From Microthyrium microscopicum (Eukaryota; Ascomycota; Dothideomycetes; Microthyriales; Microthyriaceae): a DNA stretch of 64,000 bases. The position numbers and the translations under genes are program-made. The stretch spans positions 2,409,249 to 2,473,248 of the forward strand of contig MU004231.1 in the NCBI GenBank assembly GCA_010405405.1, given 5' to 3'. The notes beneath the pieces are model-generated. The model saw nothing but the letters and a program-made list of their open reading frames with translations, searched no databases and was not told where the DNA came from. This document shows, piece by piece, positions 1 to 14,300 of this stretch; position 1 is the stretch's first letter, and every line of letters begins with the position of its first letter.

Positions 1-2646
1 CTCTACTATTATCCTACTTTTAGGATAGTATTAGTTTTAAGTAATTAATTAATTAGTAGATAGGTAGTAGATACGTAGACTACTACTATGCTATAATAAG
101 GTTCTTTCTTAGATTTAGATTTGCTTAGGTAAGCTTAGATAGCTTTTATTTAGCGTTTCTTTCGTTTATTTTATGCCTCATTAGAGTTTAGCTTATCTAC
201 GCGTTAGTACAGAGAAGCTACACGTTTCCTTAGCGTTGGCTGTAGATTAGGAGTATATTATTATTATCTTCTACGCTTAGAGCATAATATAACTAAGAAG
301 TATAGATTAAAGCTAATTTAGTTTAGATATTATTATTAGACATAGTATCTTTATTTTAGTAGGGTGTAGTTTTAGATCGTAGATTATGGCCTTTATTATT
401 ATATTATAGGTAGCGTTTTTCTTTCTTAAGGCGTAGGAATAGGGCATCGCCATAACGTAGAATTATCTTCTAAGTATTCTTATCCTTATCCTTATCCTTA
501 TCCTTATCTTTATTGTTAGACTTCTTACGGTCTAAGAGGCGGTTAACTTATTATAGTTTCGTTATAAATTTAGTGCTTATAGTTACTTTGCTAGCGTAGA
601 GATAGCTTATTAGCTCTTTAGTAATTATATTACGTATATAAGTTAGTTTATTAGTATTAGATAAGTAGGCCCTATTAGTTTTGCTAGTAAACTTAACTAG
701 GTAAAAGCTTAAGTCGTTAGTTTTCTTTATCTTATTAGATAGATTTTATAACTAAAGAAGGGTAGCTTTATATTTATTAGTGCCTTTAAAGTAGTAGTTA
801 AGGTCATCCTAGAACTTTACTATAGAAATATATAAGTTAGGTACGTTATATTAAGCGCAATTAATAATAAAGCTAAGAGTAAGGTCTTTATATTTACCAT
901 AAACCTAGATAGCTTAAGATAGCTCGTTAGGAAAGGTACGTACTTCGTAGTAAAGGTAATCTTTAACCTTAAGTTTCTACTATAGATATGAGTCTTATTT
1001 CTTATTATCGTAAGTGCTAGGATCTTACTATTCTTATATAGAGTTAGCTTTAAAGCTTATAGATACTTTTAAGGTAAGTATAACGCTTTTAGTATTAAGG
1101 CAAAGATTTAGGCGTAGGTAGCCCTAAGAGAGTAGCATTATATTAACTTCCTTATTAGAGTCTATCTAGTATACTAGTTCTTTAGTCTTATAAGCTAAGT
1201 TGCTTAGTTAATTTTTAAGATCTTAGACTTTTCCTTCTAGGAGTGCGATCTAATTACGCTTTTTAGTATAGGAGTTATATAGACGCTTAATAGTGTCTAT
1301 AGCTCTAGTTACCTCGTAGCGATTAATTACATCCTATTCTTTAAGGTAAAGTTATCACTTAATTAACTAATAAGCCTTACTTATAGCTTAGGTAGCTTTA
1401 CTTTCTAGGGTATAGATGCGTTATTATAGGAGGGAATTTTATACCATAGCGTCATTATATATAGTAGAAAGGTCTGATATACTATCTTTATTATGTTAGC
1501 ATTCTTTTAATAGATTTACTAAGTTAATGCGTATAGCTTTAAAAGCGACGCTCATAGCTTAAATAGATTTAACGTAGTTACAAAATTGCTTAAACTAGGT
1601 ATTAGCGTAAAAGCTAACGCTATGAGCAAAGCCTATTCTATCCTTAATAACCTCTAGCTCTACTTCGCCTTAGACATAGTAGAGCACAATAAGGTTAATA
1701 AGTATAGGTCTAATCTTTCCTTCTAGGTTTAGAAACTTTTATACTTAGAATACTACTTAGTTTTATATAAGGTACGTAGAGATAACGTAGGTTTAATCTT
1801 ATAGAGTAATGCTAATGTATATTGCAAAGTACTATAGGAATTAACTTTTAAGGGTAATTTAATCAATCTAATCTTAGTCTAGCGGATATAGTTATATATC
1901 GTAATGTATTGCTTTCTTGCCTTTGTCCTTTTTGGATGTACTCTAAGCGCTACCTTTAGTTTATTTAATAATATCTAATAGGATTAGGGCTTAGGCCAGA
2001 GAAGGGTAGCGAAAGTGGATAGAAGGATAGCGCTAGCTATAGCTACGAGGTAGTGTAGGTATATTATTATTACTATTAAGGTCGTTAGTATTTAACTACT
2101 ACATAGTAGACTAAGTCTCTTAAAGTTATTAAATTTTGGATTATAAACGTATCTCCAACTAGGGATTACTAATTAGTTTGCTAGACATAGTCCATAGAGT
2201 TAGTATCGTGCGATAATAAGTAGATAGCGCTAGTACGTAGGGTTTAGCTAAGGTCTTCTAAATAATTTGCTTCGTTAGAGTAGCGAGTTTAGGATAGGGT
2301 TTAGACGTTTTAATTAAAAGTAATTCTTAGTTTAGGTTTATTACTATTAATTTAGGTATGTAGGAGAAGATATAGGTATAGGACGAAGCTATTACTATAG
2401 GTCTAGTAGATATAGGGTAGAAGACGCTAAGATCTTCTCCTTAATTACTAATTAGTCTATACTTATAGATCTATTTAGTCCTTATACGTGAATCTCTACG
2501 CTAGTAGAGTTATTATTTTTACGGGTCTTAAGACCTAGTTTTTACGTAGAATAGCAGATTTTAGACGCATAAACCGTCAAATTTTGCAATATTAATAGGC
2601 GCGTTTTAAAAATAGGTTTTTAAATATTAGAGTAGTCTTAGTTTTA
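1..2646 (-). mobile_element. Gypsy-type LTR element, 5' internal part (fossil, cut by window edge)
   Basis: This is AT-rich, RIP-mutated DNA with no usable reading frame. It sits directly left of an LTR (2647-2849) that belongs to the same family as the LTRs of Gypsy B further right. The few bases next to the LTR (ttagtttta) match the bases next to the 5' LTR of Gypsy B, which suggests a primer-binding region and a minus-strand element whose gag side lies here. The element starts outside the window. It is an old broken copy with very many breaks. The family assignment rests on the LTR and the adjoining bases only; no protein domain was identified here. Confidence 0.4.
479..512. repeat. (CTTATC)n microsatellite
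   Basis: About five tandem copies of CTTATC, the last one imperfect, lie inside the RIP-mutated Gypsy-like stretch. Confidence 0.8.
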
Positions 2647-2849
2647 TGTTAAGGAGCTATAGATGTAAGGATGCAATCTAGATATAGATATAATTTAAGA
2701 AAACTAAGATAGAGAATCTAGAAGAGGGATTAGGGCTGGCAGGAGATAAGCTCTATGCTAGCTAAACCTTGGGCGCTAAGCCCTTGGCATCACGTGATAG
2801 GAATGCCAGAGATCTTGTAAAGAGATCTCAATGGAGAGGATCCGTAACA
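2647..2849 (-). repeat. LTR of Gypsy B family, forward-reading copy
   Basis: The 203 bp sequence begins TGTTAAGGAGC and ends GATCCGTAACA, so it has TG...CA ends inside a TGTTA/TAACA inverted pair. It shares extended blocks with the 202 bp LTRs of Gypsy B (23133-23334 and 30351-30552), for example the atttaagaaaacta and gctaagccctt segments. It keeps many CpA/TpG sites and is less mutated than most of its surroundings. It is probably the 5' LTR of the minus-strand element to its left. No matching 5 bp target duplication was found on its right side. Confidence 0.75.
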
Positions 2850-3047
2850 TAAATCCTCTTTATTAAGATTTCTTTATAAGATCTTTAGTATTCTTATTAT
2901 ATAATATTAAGGGCTTAGTGCCTAAGATTTAGCTAGCATAGAGCTTATCTCTTGCTAGCTCTAATCCCTCTTCTAGATTCTCTATCTTAGTTTTCTTAAA
3001 TTATATCTATATCTAGATTGCATCCTTGTATCTATAGCTCTCTAATA
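2846..3047 (+). repeat. LTR of Gypsy B family, inverted copy abutting the previous LTR
   Basis: On the minus strand this ~202 bp segment matches the neighbouring LTR almost throughout, for example the blocks around 2940-3035. The two LTRs lie tail to tail and share a few terminal bases, forming a ~400 bp inverted repeat. This copy is clearly more RIP-mutated than its partner. The DNA to its right does not look like the internal part of the same family, so it is best read as a solo LTR. Confidence 0.75.
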
Positions 3048-3603
3048 ACTTTACTACTATCTATTTCTATTAAATTTAATTACTAGTAATTATAATAAAG
3101 CTCGTTTAAAGCGTCTTCTTTAGTATTATTAAAGCTATATTAATAGACTAGTTTAAAGAGAGAACTACTAATATAATAGAGCTTTAATTATATTATTAGT
3201 TAATTAAGCTTTTTACTATTTATATAATTAAAAATAAGTATATTTATATATAAAGCTAATAAACGCGTATAATAAGGATTTTAAACCTAATTAATTACTA
3301 AAAATAATCTTTCTAAGAGAATTAAGTTAGCTATAGTTTTAAATAGCTTAATAGTAATATCTAAAAGCTTTAGAACTACTATTTAAAAACATTCTTAAAA
3401 ATATAGTAGTTTTTAATAAGTCTACGCTTCTTCTTCTTTATAAGATATTAAAAATACTCCCTATTGTCTTCTAAAAGATTTAAATTCCTTATAGATTTAA
3501 TTAACCTCTTTTTAAGCTTTCTTTTAATTATTTTTAGTTATAGAAGAATAAGCTTAGAACTATTTTATAAGGGCCTTAATAGAAGCTAAATAACTTCCTA
3601 GTA
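3048..3603. other. RIP-mutated DNA, unassigned; left flank of LINE copy A
   Basis: AT-rich with almost no CpA/TpG. No gene or recognisable element ends are seen except the 13 bp target duplication of LINE A at its right end (3591-3603). Presumably the same old repeat as 10746-11178, split by the LINE. Confidence 0.6.
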
Positions 3604-6600
3604 TATATATAAATTTTGTTTATTATCTTTTAGCTATGCTAATAGGCTATATAGACGCTACTCTTACTTTTAAAAAAACTCTTATAAAAAAACCTATAGT
3701 ATTTTTTTAATTGCCTTTTAATAGCCTCGTTCTAGTATTATTATAATATTCTCTTAGTCTACTACTTCTAAATAAAAAGACTTATATTATCTCTTTATAA
3801 ACTATAAAGCCTACTAAAAGAATTCTAGTTAGTAGGTTAATATAGTAAATAACTAATAGTTACTAACTACTAAGGGTCTTATATAGCTTAAGTATACTAT
3901 ATGTTATAAAGATTCTATACTATATATTAAGATCTTAATTCTTAATACTATCTTTATTACTAGTTTCTTTTTTAAGACTTATTTATTATCTAATTACTTA
4001 AGGCTATAGCGTCTCTTAAGATAAGTTAAATTTAGCTTTTTAGCGCCTATTTCTATTTAGTATTACTTTATTATTAAGTTTTACTATTATAGTTTAATAA
4101 GTTTTTATTAATCTTTTCTTTCTTAGAGGCCTATAGCTATTATCCTTATATAGTTAACTTTCTATATAGTTTTATAATAAGTATATATAATACGTATTCT
4201 TAAGTTTTTATAATTAATTTTTACTTTTAATAAGCTTTAATATTATAGTATCTCTTAGCTATATTAAGCCTTTTCTTTTAATATCTATTAAGTAAAGTAC
4301 TTATAATACCTTTTAATTAAGTTTTTCTTATTAATTTATACTCTTTAATATTATATAATAAGCTATTAAATAGTAGCCTCTAAGTTTTTAATAGTTTATA
4401 TAATTTACCTTTAGAATATAAAGTATCTTAAATTTATATAGTTTTAATTACTTTATCCTCTTTAAGTTTCTATTATAATTTTTATTCTTTCTAAGTTTTT
4501 TTCTAAAAGTAAGTCCTTTATAAGCTTTCCTTTCTTTTCTCTTTTTTACTTTTAGATACTTAATAAATATTCTATACTTATAAGTATTTTTCTTCTATTA
4601 CCTTTAAAAAAGATAAAAACTACTTTATTTATAGATATTAAAAATTCTACTTTATTCTTAAATATAAAATTAGCTAGTCCTATTTTAACTTCTATTATAA
4701 GTTTTTTAATATTTTTTTATATATAGTATTAAATATTATAATATAAACTATATATATCCTTAGTATAAGAATTTATTTACGCTATTTCTAAGTATTATAT
4801 TATTATATAGAGTTACTTAATAGTAAGTACTTAATTAATTCTAATACGTTTATTATAGTAATTATTTATATTTATAGTTAGGCTAGCTCTAGTTAGTATC
4901 TTTATTCTTATTATAAAGAGTAAAAGTTTAAGTATAAGACTATAAATATATCTTTACTCTTAATCTTTTACTTTTTTTAATATTATAATAAGATATTAAT
5001 AGAGTTAAAAAAGTAAGGTAAACGTTTCTAATATATCTTTAATAAAATAATAGCTAACTTAGTTAATACTTATTAAGGTATAAAAGAGAGTATATTATTA
5101 AATAATAAAGAAAAAGCTATTAAGTAGGTAAAAGTTATAAATAATTTAGTAAGTAAGTTTATTAGCTATAAAGCCTAGTTTACTTTTATTATAGCTTTAT
5201 TAATATAGTAGAAGAAAAAGAAGCTAAAAGTTAATATATCTATACTAAATAAAGATTTAGCTTACTTATAAGCTATTTTATTAAAGCTTTATACTTAAAG
5301 TATAAAGATAAATATATTAGTAGAGATATCTTAATTATTAAGTAGAATAGTATTATTATTTAATAAAGAGTAGTAGATAGATATAGAATAAAATTAATTA
5401 CGTTCTTAGACTTAGCTATTTTCTTTATAATTATATATTACTAGCCTATTAGTACTATAATATTATAGTTAGTTATTTATAAGATCCTTAAGTTTTAATA
5501 GTTCTCTATACGTCTTAAGGTCTATTTTTATAATTTTTTTAGTTAGCCTAAATTACTAAAAAGCTCTACTCTTTAGTAGCTATTTAGCTACTATTTAAGT
5601 ATTTCTTAGATTAAAAAGTATATAAACTTTATTTAGTATTATTATTTATTCTAGTATTCTTTCTTTATAATATAGTAAATAGTTTAGTAGTATATAGTAA
5701 ACTATTTATTACTAATAGCTATATAGATACTATAATAGAAGTACTATTAGTACTTATATGCTATATAGCTAATTATTAAGTTTAATAACTTCTAATTATA
5801 TAAGGAAGAGTACTATTACTTATGCTTTATTAAGATTATTATAGAGTTTAATTAATTAGTTAATTTATAACGTTCTTTATACTATAGTAGTATATTGCTA
5901 TATCTTTATAAGCTTTATCTAAGTATCTATTTAGAGTTTATAGTAATATACTTTAATTAAGGATATTTCTAGCTCTAGTTTAGTTTTTACCTCCTTTTTC
6001 TTTTATAGTATATTATTTATTAGTTATATTACTTACTTATAATTAATATCTTATTTCTACTTTATCTCTAATCTCTTTTTTTATTACTTTAATATATTAA
6101 CTCTCTAAGCTATAATTTTAGTTATATATATCTATACTAGTTTAAGTATTATTAAATTTCTTAGTTATTATTACTAAAAAAGTATTCTTTAATTCCTTAG
6201 GAAGTTTGCCTAGTATACTTTAGTAATAATTTTGCTTATTTTTTATATTACTATTAAGTCTTTATTCTTATTAATATATTCCTTTACTAAAATTATAATA
6301 TTTATTTAAAGTAGTTTAATCCTTATTTTCTTATTTAATAAAGTAATAAAAATTTTTTAGTATCCTTTTATTATCTTATAAAGTATATTATTCTAAACTA
6401 CTACTAGTAGTTTATAATAATCCTTTAGCGTCTTAAAAGATAATAATCTTAGATCTTATACTTATGCTTTATATATAAGAGTTAGCTTAATAACTACTAT
6501 ATAAAGAAGCTTTATCTTTTTAAAGACTAGTCCCTATTCTAACTATACTATTCTTAAAAGTACTATTACTTACTTAAATTCTTTAGTTCTAATCTTTTTA

Positions 6601-9600
6601 ATATAGTCTTTCTAGTTTATTTTTCTATCTACTTATATACTTAGTATTTTAATACTCTCTAGTATAAGCTTAGTAAATATACTATTTACTATTACTATAG
6701 ATTATAAGTCTACTTTTAAATAGTAAATATTCTAAGTAAAGTATATTACTTAATATTTATTAAGAGTAAACTTTATACTATATTTATTTACTTAGTTAGT
6801 ATACTTTTAGTAAGCCTCTTCTAGTCTTATATAATTCTTTTAAATAATATTACTCTATATAACTAATATAGTATTATTTATAAACTTAAATCTAAAAATA
6901 TTATTACTTATATCTTAGAAGTATTCTAGTAGTTTTAATATAAAGAAGAGAAAGAAAATAAATAAGAAGAAGAATTTTTAAAGAATTTTTATATTAGTTA
7001 TTATTACTAGGCTTTAATACCTAGTAAATATAATTTAGGTTATATAATTAGTAGTAAAGCTTACTATTATATTAATTAGCTACTAAAAAACTTTCTTTAT
7101 CTCTAGGATATAAAGGAGTTTCTTTAGATTAATATTATTATATACTCCTTAAAGATTAAGGCTAAGTATTAATACTATAGCTTTTACGTTTCTTTTCTAT
7201 ATTATTTTAATAGTACTTCTTAGGAGCTATACTATTATTAGTATTAACTACCTTACCTTAGCCTCTCTCTAGTTTTAAAATAGTAGGTTATTATTTTCTA
7301 TAAGTTAGGTAAGTCTATTAGTAATAATCTTTTTAACTAACTTTACTATAATATTCTTAAAAATAATTAACTAATAAGCTAATAGTAGTAAGTAGTCTTT
7401 TTTACTTAGCTTTTTTAGTACTAGCGTATAAAATTACTTTAGGTATTCTAAGATTATATTACTTATTAGTATTTTGCTAATTATAGGTACTAATCTTTTA
7501 CTAAATTTTATTAGTTTTAGATTATTACCCTTCTTTTTAAGCTATACTTTAAGCCTAAGAGCCTTTAAAACTTTATTTAGTATATTAATAGGTTTTATTA
7601 CTTTATAATTTAAGAGGCTACTAATTACGTAATTTATCTCTTTTATTATTATTTTATAGTCTATTTCTAGTTTTAGAAATAAAATAGTATTCTTTATATT
7701 ACTTAGGTCTACTACCTTAGTTTAAAGGAAGAACTTTATAGATAGTATATTTACTTTATTTTAATTATTATAGGTATAGTTATTACTAGTTATCTATCTA
7801 AGTATTAGTAAATATAAATCTTCTTTTAGTTTACTAGCTTTAGCTCTTATTTACTTATTTATTCTTTATAGGTCTTAGTTCTTATAGCGCTTATAATTCT
7901 TTATAATTCTTTTTATAAAAGTCTACTAAGATACTACTTTATTCTAATATAGAGATTTCCTTAGCTAAGCTATAACTAATTTATATATATACTTATTTTA
8001 ATTATTCCTTATTTAAAAGTATCTTCTCCTTATATAGCGTTTTTCTTATATTAATAAAGTAGTTATAAATAACTATTTATATAAAGCTTACTTTAAAGGT
8101 TTTACTTTTAGGTAGTAAATCTTTAATACTTCTATTATTATCTTATATAAGGCTTTTATTAATATATCTTTAATATCTTATAAGTTATTATTTACGTATT
8201 TAATAAATTATTTTATATCTAGTTTTTATATATTATATTATACTTTTAGTATATACTTTTCTTATCTTAAGGTAAGTTAGATTAGTACTAGGATATAATC
8301 TTTTATTAGTATCTAAGTATTAACTAGACTATAGAACTTTAGTCTTTCTTAAAAGAATTAAGATATAAATATAAGATTAATTACTATTTTTATTATTCTT
8401 ACTCCTTTTTCTTTACGTAATTTATAAATTAGCTTTTCTTCTAATATACTTAAGTAGAGTCTTTACTAAATTGTATTATAGAGTAAAGTATTTACTTAAG
8501 GTTTAATAACTAATATTACGTTTTTTTATTAATAGTAGTAATAATTAAAGTTTTCTATTAATAAGATCTCTTTTTCTACTTTATTAATTACTTTTATTAG
8601 TATTAGGTATTTAGTAATATAATTATAGTTACTTACTACTAAACCTTTACTATATATATTAATAATTATTAGTATTATATATCTATACTAGAGGTATAGT
8701 ATTAAAATAAATTAGTTATAATATCTTATTTACTAGTTTCCTATATTAAGTATCTTACTTATTATAAAGTATACTCTTAATTAATTATTTTAGTTATATA
8801 CTAAAGTGTAGCTAAAAGGGTAGTATATTCCTCCTAGCTTTATAATTCTTCTAAGGTCTTAGATTACTATAATTAATTACTTAGTATTATTTAGTAAATT
8901 AAAGAATAGCTTTACTTTTCTTTTATTTAATTTTTTATAATTATATTATATAATATTAATATTATTTATTTAAGTTTATTATTTAAATTTTGCTTATTTT
9001 ATTACTAAAGGTTAGTCTAAAGTCATCTATAGCTTATTCTACTCTCTTACGATTATTTTTTTATTATTCTTTTAAAGCGCTATCTTTTATAGTTTATAAG
9101 CTATTATTATCTCTATTAAAGTTAAATATGCTTATAATTAATTTTTAAGTATTCTAAATTAGGTTATTATATACCTTATTCTTTATCTCTTATAATATTA
9201 ATAGTCTTTTAGGATTCTTAGTCTTTACTTTTCTTTTCTTTATACTATTTACTATAATATATTTATTATTATCTATAAGCTAAATTAGTATAGTTTAGGT
9301 AGGTAACGTAGCTTTTATTTATTTTATATATTTTTTATTTACTACTAAAAATTCTTTTATACTCTTAAAGTAAGTTTAGTATACTTTATATATATTCTTC
9401 TACTATATATAGTATTCTTAGTTTTACTTTTTCTCTTTTCTTCTTTTTTTCTTATTATTTTTATAATTAGAGTATTAAACTAGGCTTATCTTAGTATAGT
9501 CCTTAGTATTATAATTATTTATATATTTACTATAGTTTAGTTTATACTAAGTATAAGCTATTTATATATAGCTCTAAACTTAGTAGTAAAAGTACTATTT

Positions 9601-10732
9601 AGTAGTATATTTTAAGTTATATAATTTAGTAAAAAGCTTCTTTACTTTAATAATAAACTTCTTTTAAATAATCTTATCCTTTATTATTATTATTAAATAG
9701 AATAGTATAAGTAATTCCTTAGTATATACCTTTTTATACTTTTCTAATTCTTTTTTTATTTATTTATACTCTACGTCTTTATAAAGCTACTAGACTATTT
9801 CTATCTCTAGGCGTTTAAACCTTATCTTATTTCTATTAACTAATTCTTTAATTAATTTATTATTATTTATATTCTTATTATAAGCTACGTCTAGTTTAAG
9901 TAGAGCTTTTAAGATTTCTATTAAATAGTTTTATTATAAAATCTAGACTTTATCTAAGCCTACTTAGTATAGCTTATTTTAGATATAGTCCTTATTTAAT
10001 TATATATTAACTATAATGTTAATATTCTTACTAGATAGTGGCTTAATAGCTATTACCTATAAGATAGTTTTCTTAATCTTTTTAAATAGCTTTACTTTAT
10101 CTTACTTATTTTTTTCTAATATATTTTTAACTACTTTTATAATATTAATTTAAACTATTAAGCTTATAAAGAAAGCTTTTTAATTAGAGATTAATAAATT
10201 AAGTCCTTTTATAACCTTTACCTAAAAGTTAGGAGTTATTTTAATTTTAGTAATCTACTTCGTAATTATATTAAGTTTTTAATTAAGATATACCTTAAGG
10301 CATATTAATAGAAAAGCCTTATTTATAATTAGAGCTAGGTAAAATACTAGTTATTTAATATAGTTTTATATTATAATAAAGAACGCATAGTATTATATAA
10401 AATTAGCTATTAGCTAGTTAAAGAATAGTTATATTAAATCTCTCTCTTTAAATATAAGTCTTTCTAATAGTACTTTAATTCCTCTTTATGTTTCTATAAG
10501 TAGTAGTTTTATATTGTTTTTTTATTTTTATATTACCTTATTTTTAATATAGGTAACCTTTATAGTAATAATAGCTATGTATTATAAATCTTTATTTATC
10601 TTTATAGCGCTAGCTATTACTTACGTCTAGTTAAAAGTTATATCGTTATAATAGTCTTAATAAGACGAATCTAATAATAATAGTTTTATAGAATAATTCT
10701 AAGAAATTAATCTTTTAGTACAATAATGCTTC
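3604..10732 (-). mobile_element. Tad1-like LINE, copy A, near full length, RIP-inactivated
   Basis: This is a non-LTR retrotransposon of about 7.1 kb with its 5' end at the right. A 13 bp target-site duplication, taacttcctagta, is present at 3591-3603 and 10733-10745. The same unit recurs at 33719-40845, colinear and offset by about 30.1 kb with almost no net length difference. On the minus strand the region around 6,860-7,060 keeps the texture of a Tad-clade reverse transcriptase (the GIPQGSPLSPILF block followed by the catalytic Asp block), and the endonuclease region lies near 8,830-9,000. There are no LTRs. Stops are spread through every frame, so it is dead. It is somewhat more mutated than copy B. 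Confidence 0.85.
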
Positions 10733-10745
10733 TAACTTCCTAGTA

Positions 10746-11178
10746 ATAAAGAATTATTAGGATCTACGTTAGTAGAATTTAAAGCTAAAGCTAGGCGGTT
10801 ATTATTAGTAACCTATTTATAGAACTTCTTATTAAGTAATTATTATAGTTCGTCCTAAATATACTAAATTCAACTAATCTTAGGATATTCTATAGTAAGA
10901 TTACCTTAATCTAATCTAACTACGTGCTATCCTTTTATTACTTTGTCTAAATAGTATTTTAATCCCTCTAATTCCTTTTAAGTAATATAAATAGGCTTTA
11001 GGATACAATAAAGAAGTTAAACATCTTATTAGAATTAAGGGTTTTTTATAAGATTAAAAACTACCTTATTTTTAGCTTTTATAGCTTAAGTATCTCTAAA
11101 AATAGAAATAGATTAAGTAAAAGCTTTAATAGATATAGTACTTCTATTTAAAGAACTAATAACGCTAAATTAGGACTC
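10746..11178. other. RIP-mutated DNA, unassigned, between LINE A and Gypsy C
   Basis: No gene is recognisable. It ends in the 5 bp target duplication GACTC (11174-11178) of Gypsy C, and its continuation on the far side of that element begins at 42831. Confidence 0.6.
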
Positions 11179-11538
11179 TGTTAGAGATTAGGGTTATAGA
11201 GTAGGTAAAAAGGTTATAAGATACTTAATAGATTAGGTATATAGAAACGAGAATAGGAGTAATTACTAAGGAACTATAAAAGGATTCCTTAGCCTCTATC
11301 TTATTACTTAGAAACTTCTAAGGTTTCTCTCTAAGCTAAAGTAATCTATCTATAAGCTAAGCTACCTTAGAAGTATATTTAACTACTAATTATAATAGTT
11401 AGGAACTTATTAATTCTCTTAACTATAGAATATACTAAAACTAAAGAAGTAGCTCTACTAGCTTTTAATAGCTATTAAGCTAAAGTACTTAGGCTATAAT
11501 ACCTATCTTAAAGAGTTTATTAGGTTTAATTCTTAATA
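11179..11538 (-). repeat. Gypsy C, left (3') LTR
   Basis: 360 bp starting TGTTAGAGATTAGGG and ending in TAATA. It is matched along its whole length by 42471-42830. Preceded by target duplication GACTC. A purine-rich stretch on the minus strand lies just inside (about 11,539-11,560), as expected next to a 3' LTR. Confidence 0.85.
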
Positions 11539-14300
11539 TTATCTCCTTAATAAGAACTTAAACGTTCTTATAGGTTTTTAAAAGGTTAACTATATTCTAA
11601 TAGTACTAATACGCTTTAAGGTATATTATATTATAATAATATAAACTACTTAGCTACTATTTAGCTAGCTAGATAATAATCTTAATAAATCTTAATAAAC
11701 TTATTATTAGTTTTAAATATTACTTAAAGAGGTACTCCTTAAATAACGATTTATAAAGCTAAACGTTATTATTAAGTATCTATTTAGGTTTATTTAGGTT
11801 TATTAAGGACTTAAGCGTTTTTAAGTTTCCTTAGATTATTATCTTAAGCCTACCTAATTTATAAGTCATTATCTATTAAGGGTAACTTCTCTTTTTAGAA
11901 TCTTTACTTATAGTAAGAATTAATATTAAAGCTTTCCTTAATAAGAAGTACTTAATAAAGTAAGTATTTATCTTCTACTAACTTAATTAAATAAGAGAGT
12001 ATTAAATAAAGTATATTTAATCTTATAATTATATACTTCTTCTAATTCTTTTTTATTTTATTTTTATAGAATTAAGGTATATATCTAAGTAAACTCTAAC
12101 TAACTAAGTAAAGCTTACCTTTATAAATAGAGCTATAGTATAAAAATAAGTCCTAACTAGTATTCCTAATATTTTACTAGTAACTTCCTTATAAATCTAC
12201 TTAATATACTTTATACTTTTTTATATCTATTCTTTTTAATAGCTATTATAAAGAATAAAGTAAGAGCTAATAAGGTTCTAAATAAACCTAATCTATTTTT
12301 ATTTAATGCTTCTAAGGTTTCTAAGAATACTATTACTTTACTAAAGACTCTAATTATTAACGTTACAAAACTAGCTAATTCTACTAATACTAATATTACT
12401 AAAAAGGTAACTAACTAGGTTAAATTTATTAATAGTATTAAAATTAATATTAATAATAACTATATTAAACTATTAAGTTTACGCTACTTCTCTAAAGAGC
12501 TTTTAGAATTTAAGAAGATTAAAAAAAATACTATTTAAGCTAAGAAAAAAGAAAAAGCTTCTAAACGTAACTATAAAGATAAGTTTAAACCTTCTTAGCT
12601 TAATATAAAGTAAATACGTTCTAATAATATTATACGTATTAATAAGGCTTAAGCTTAGTTTAAATTATACTAAACCTTCCTTATCTATAATATATTAATT
12701 AATTATAGTTAATTAAATAATAAACGTCTTCTATATAACTTTAATAATAATAAGATAGAACTATTTAATATAGATAAGTCTATTTTATATAAGAATAAGG
12801 CTAAATTAATTATTAAATAGTTTCTTATACTTAATTTATATTAGTAATATATTAAAGTATATACTAAGACCTTTTTATATATTAATCTAAAGAATTAGTA
12901 CTATATAACTTATAAGAACTATGTATTAGCTTTTAAGATTTAAAATAGTTACTATTATATAACCTATAAAATTATAAAGTCTTATTAATAGTATCTTAAA
13001 GTAAGTTATTCCTAATTAGTTTAATTTAAATCTAATTATTACTAATTATTTCTTAAGTTATTTCTTATAAGAAGGATATTATTAAGAACCTCTTTACGAA
13101 GTATTATAATATATTAAAGATTTACGTACTTTACTAATAAACCTATAATAATAATTTAAATAAGTATAATATAAGTTAGCTCCTTTATACTAAAAAAGTA
13201 ATTTACGTTACTAATAAAAACGTTATAAAGTTTATTTAAATATAAGTAAACCTTTTTATTATACTTAGGTTTAAACTAATATAAATAGATATATCTATAT
13301 TAATACTATAAATAATATCTTTTCTCTATATTCTAATATTACTAAGAGTAAATATAATAGTATCTATATAATACTAATATATTATAAAAATAATAAGAAG
13401 ATCCTTATAGCTAAAAAGGCTACTTATTATATTAAAATAGCTCTACTTAAAGCTACTATTAGTATTACTTATATTAAGTATTATAATAATCTCTATACTT
13501 ATTATTATAGATTTAAATTGTTTATAAATAGTAGCTAAAAGAATATAAGTACTCTAATTATATTACTTAGATTCTAACTAACTCTATTCTAAGTTATAAA
13601 TACTTTATTATATTAAATTAGTAAGCTTATTAATATTATAAAGATACTTACTTCTTAATAAGCTAATAATATTAAAAAGAAGAAGAAGGCTTTTAATATA
13701 AGTTAGTTTATAACCCTTTAAAGCTAGATTAATAAGTATAAGCTTAGTTTAAGTAAGTAGATAATTCTTTATTATTATTTAATTATAATAAATTAGATTA
13801 ATTCTAATAATAATAATTTAGAAACTAAAGAGTCTAAAGAGTAAATATAATATTTAGTAAATATATTTAGTATTAGGTTAATATATTTAGTATTTAATAA
13901 GTAAAGTTAGTTATATTTTAGATTTATTATAAGCTATTTATTAGTGCTTAATAGCTATTAGATTCTATTTAAACTAATTTATATAAATAGTATAAGATAG
14001 TTTCTTTTAATAAAATACTTTTTTAAATTTCTAAGTTCTTTCTTATAAACCTAGATAGTACCTAAGAGTATATTTTTATAAATTTAAAATTATTATTTTA
14101 AGGTATTTAAAAGGTACTCTTTTAAGGGTTAATAAGTAAAGCTAAAGTAATATTAATAGTTTTAGGTTTAGGTTTAAAATTAGTTCTATATCTAGTTTTA
14201 GATTTTCTCTAAGTCTTTTTTATTTAGATTATATTTATATATATATTTATAAAAACCTATTTATTCTAAGGTATTATAATAATACTATTTAGATACTATT
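11539..14300. other. Part of Gypsy C between left LTR and integrase region, unassigned
   Basis: This ~2.8 kb stretch lies on the 3' side of Gypsy C, beyond its pol-like part, and is longer than a usual 3' leader. From about 12,280 to 13,700 the composition (runs rich in A and AAG/AAT triplets) looks more coding-like on the plus strand, that is, antisense to the element. It may be an extra region carried by this family or the remains of another insertion. No domain was recognised. Confidence 0.35.

Noticed and set aside
479-512. CTTATC repeats as telomere-like or CRISPR-like repeat
   Set aside because: Only about five short tandem units without spacers; the unit is not the fungal telomere TTAGGG. 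Simple microsatellite.
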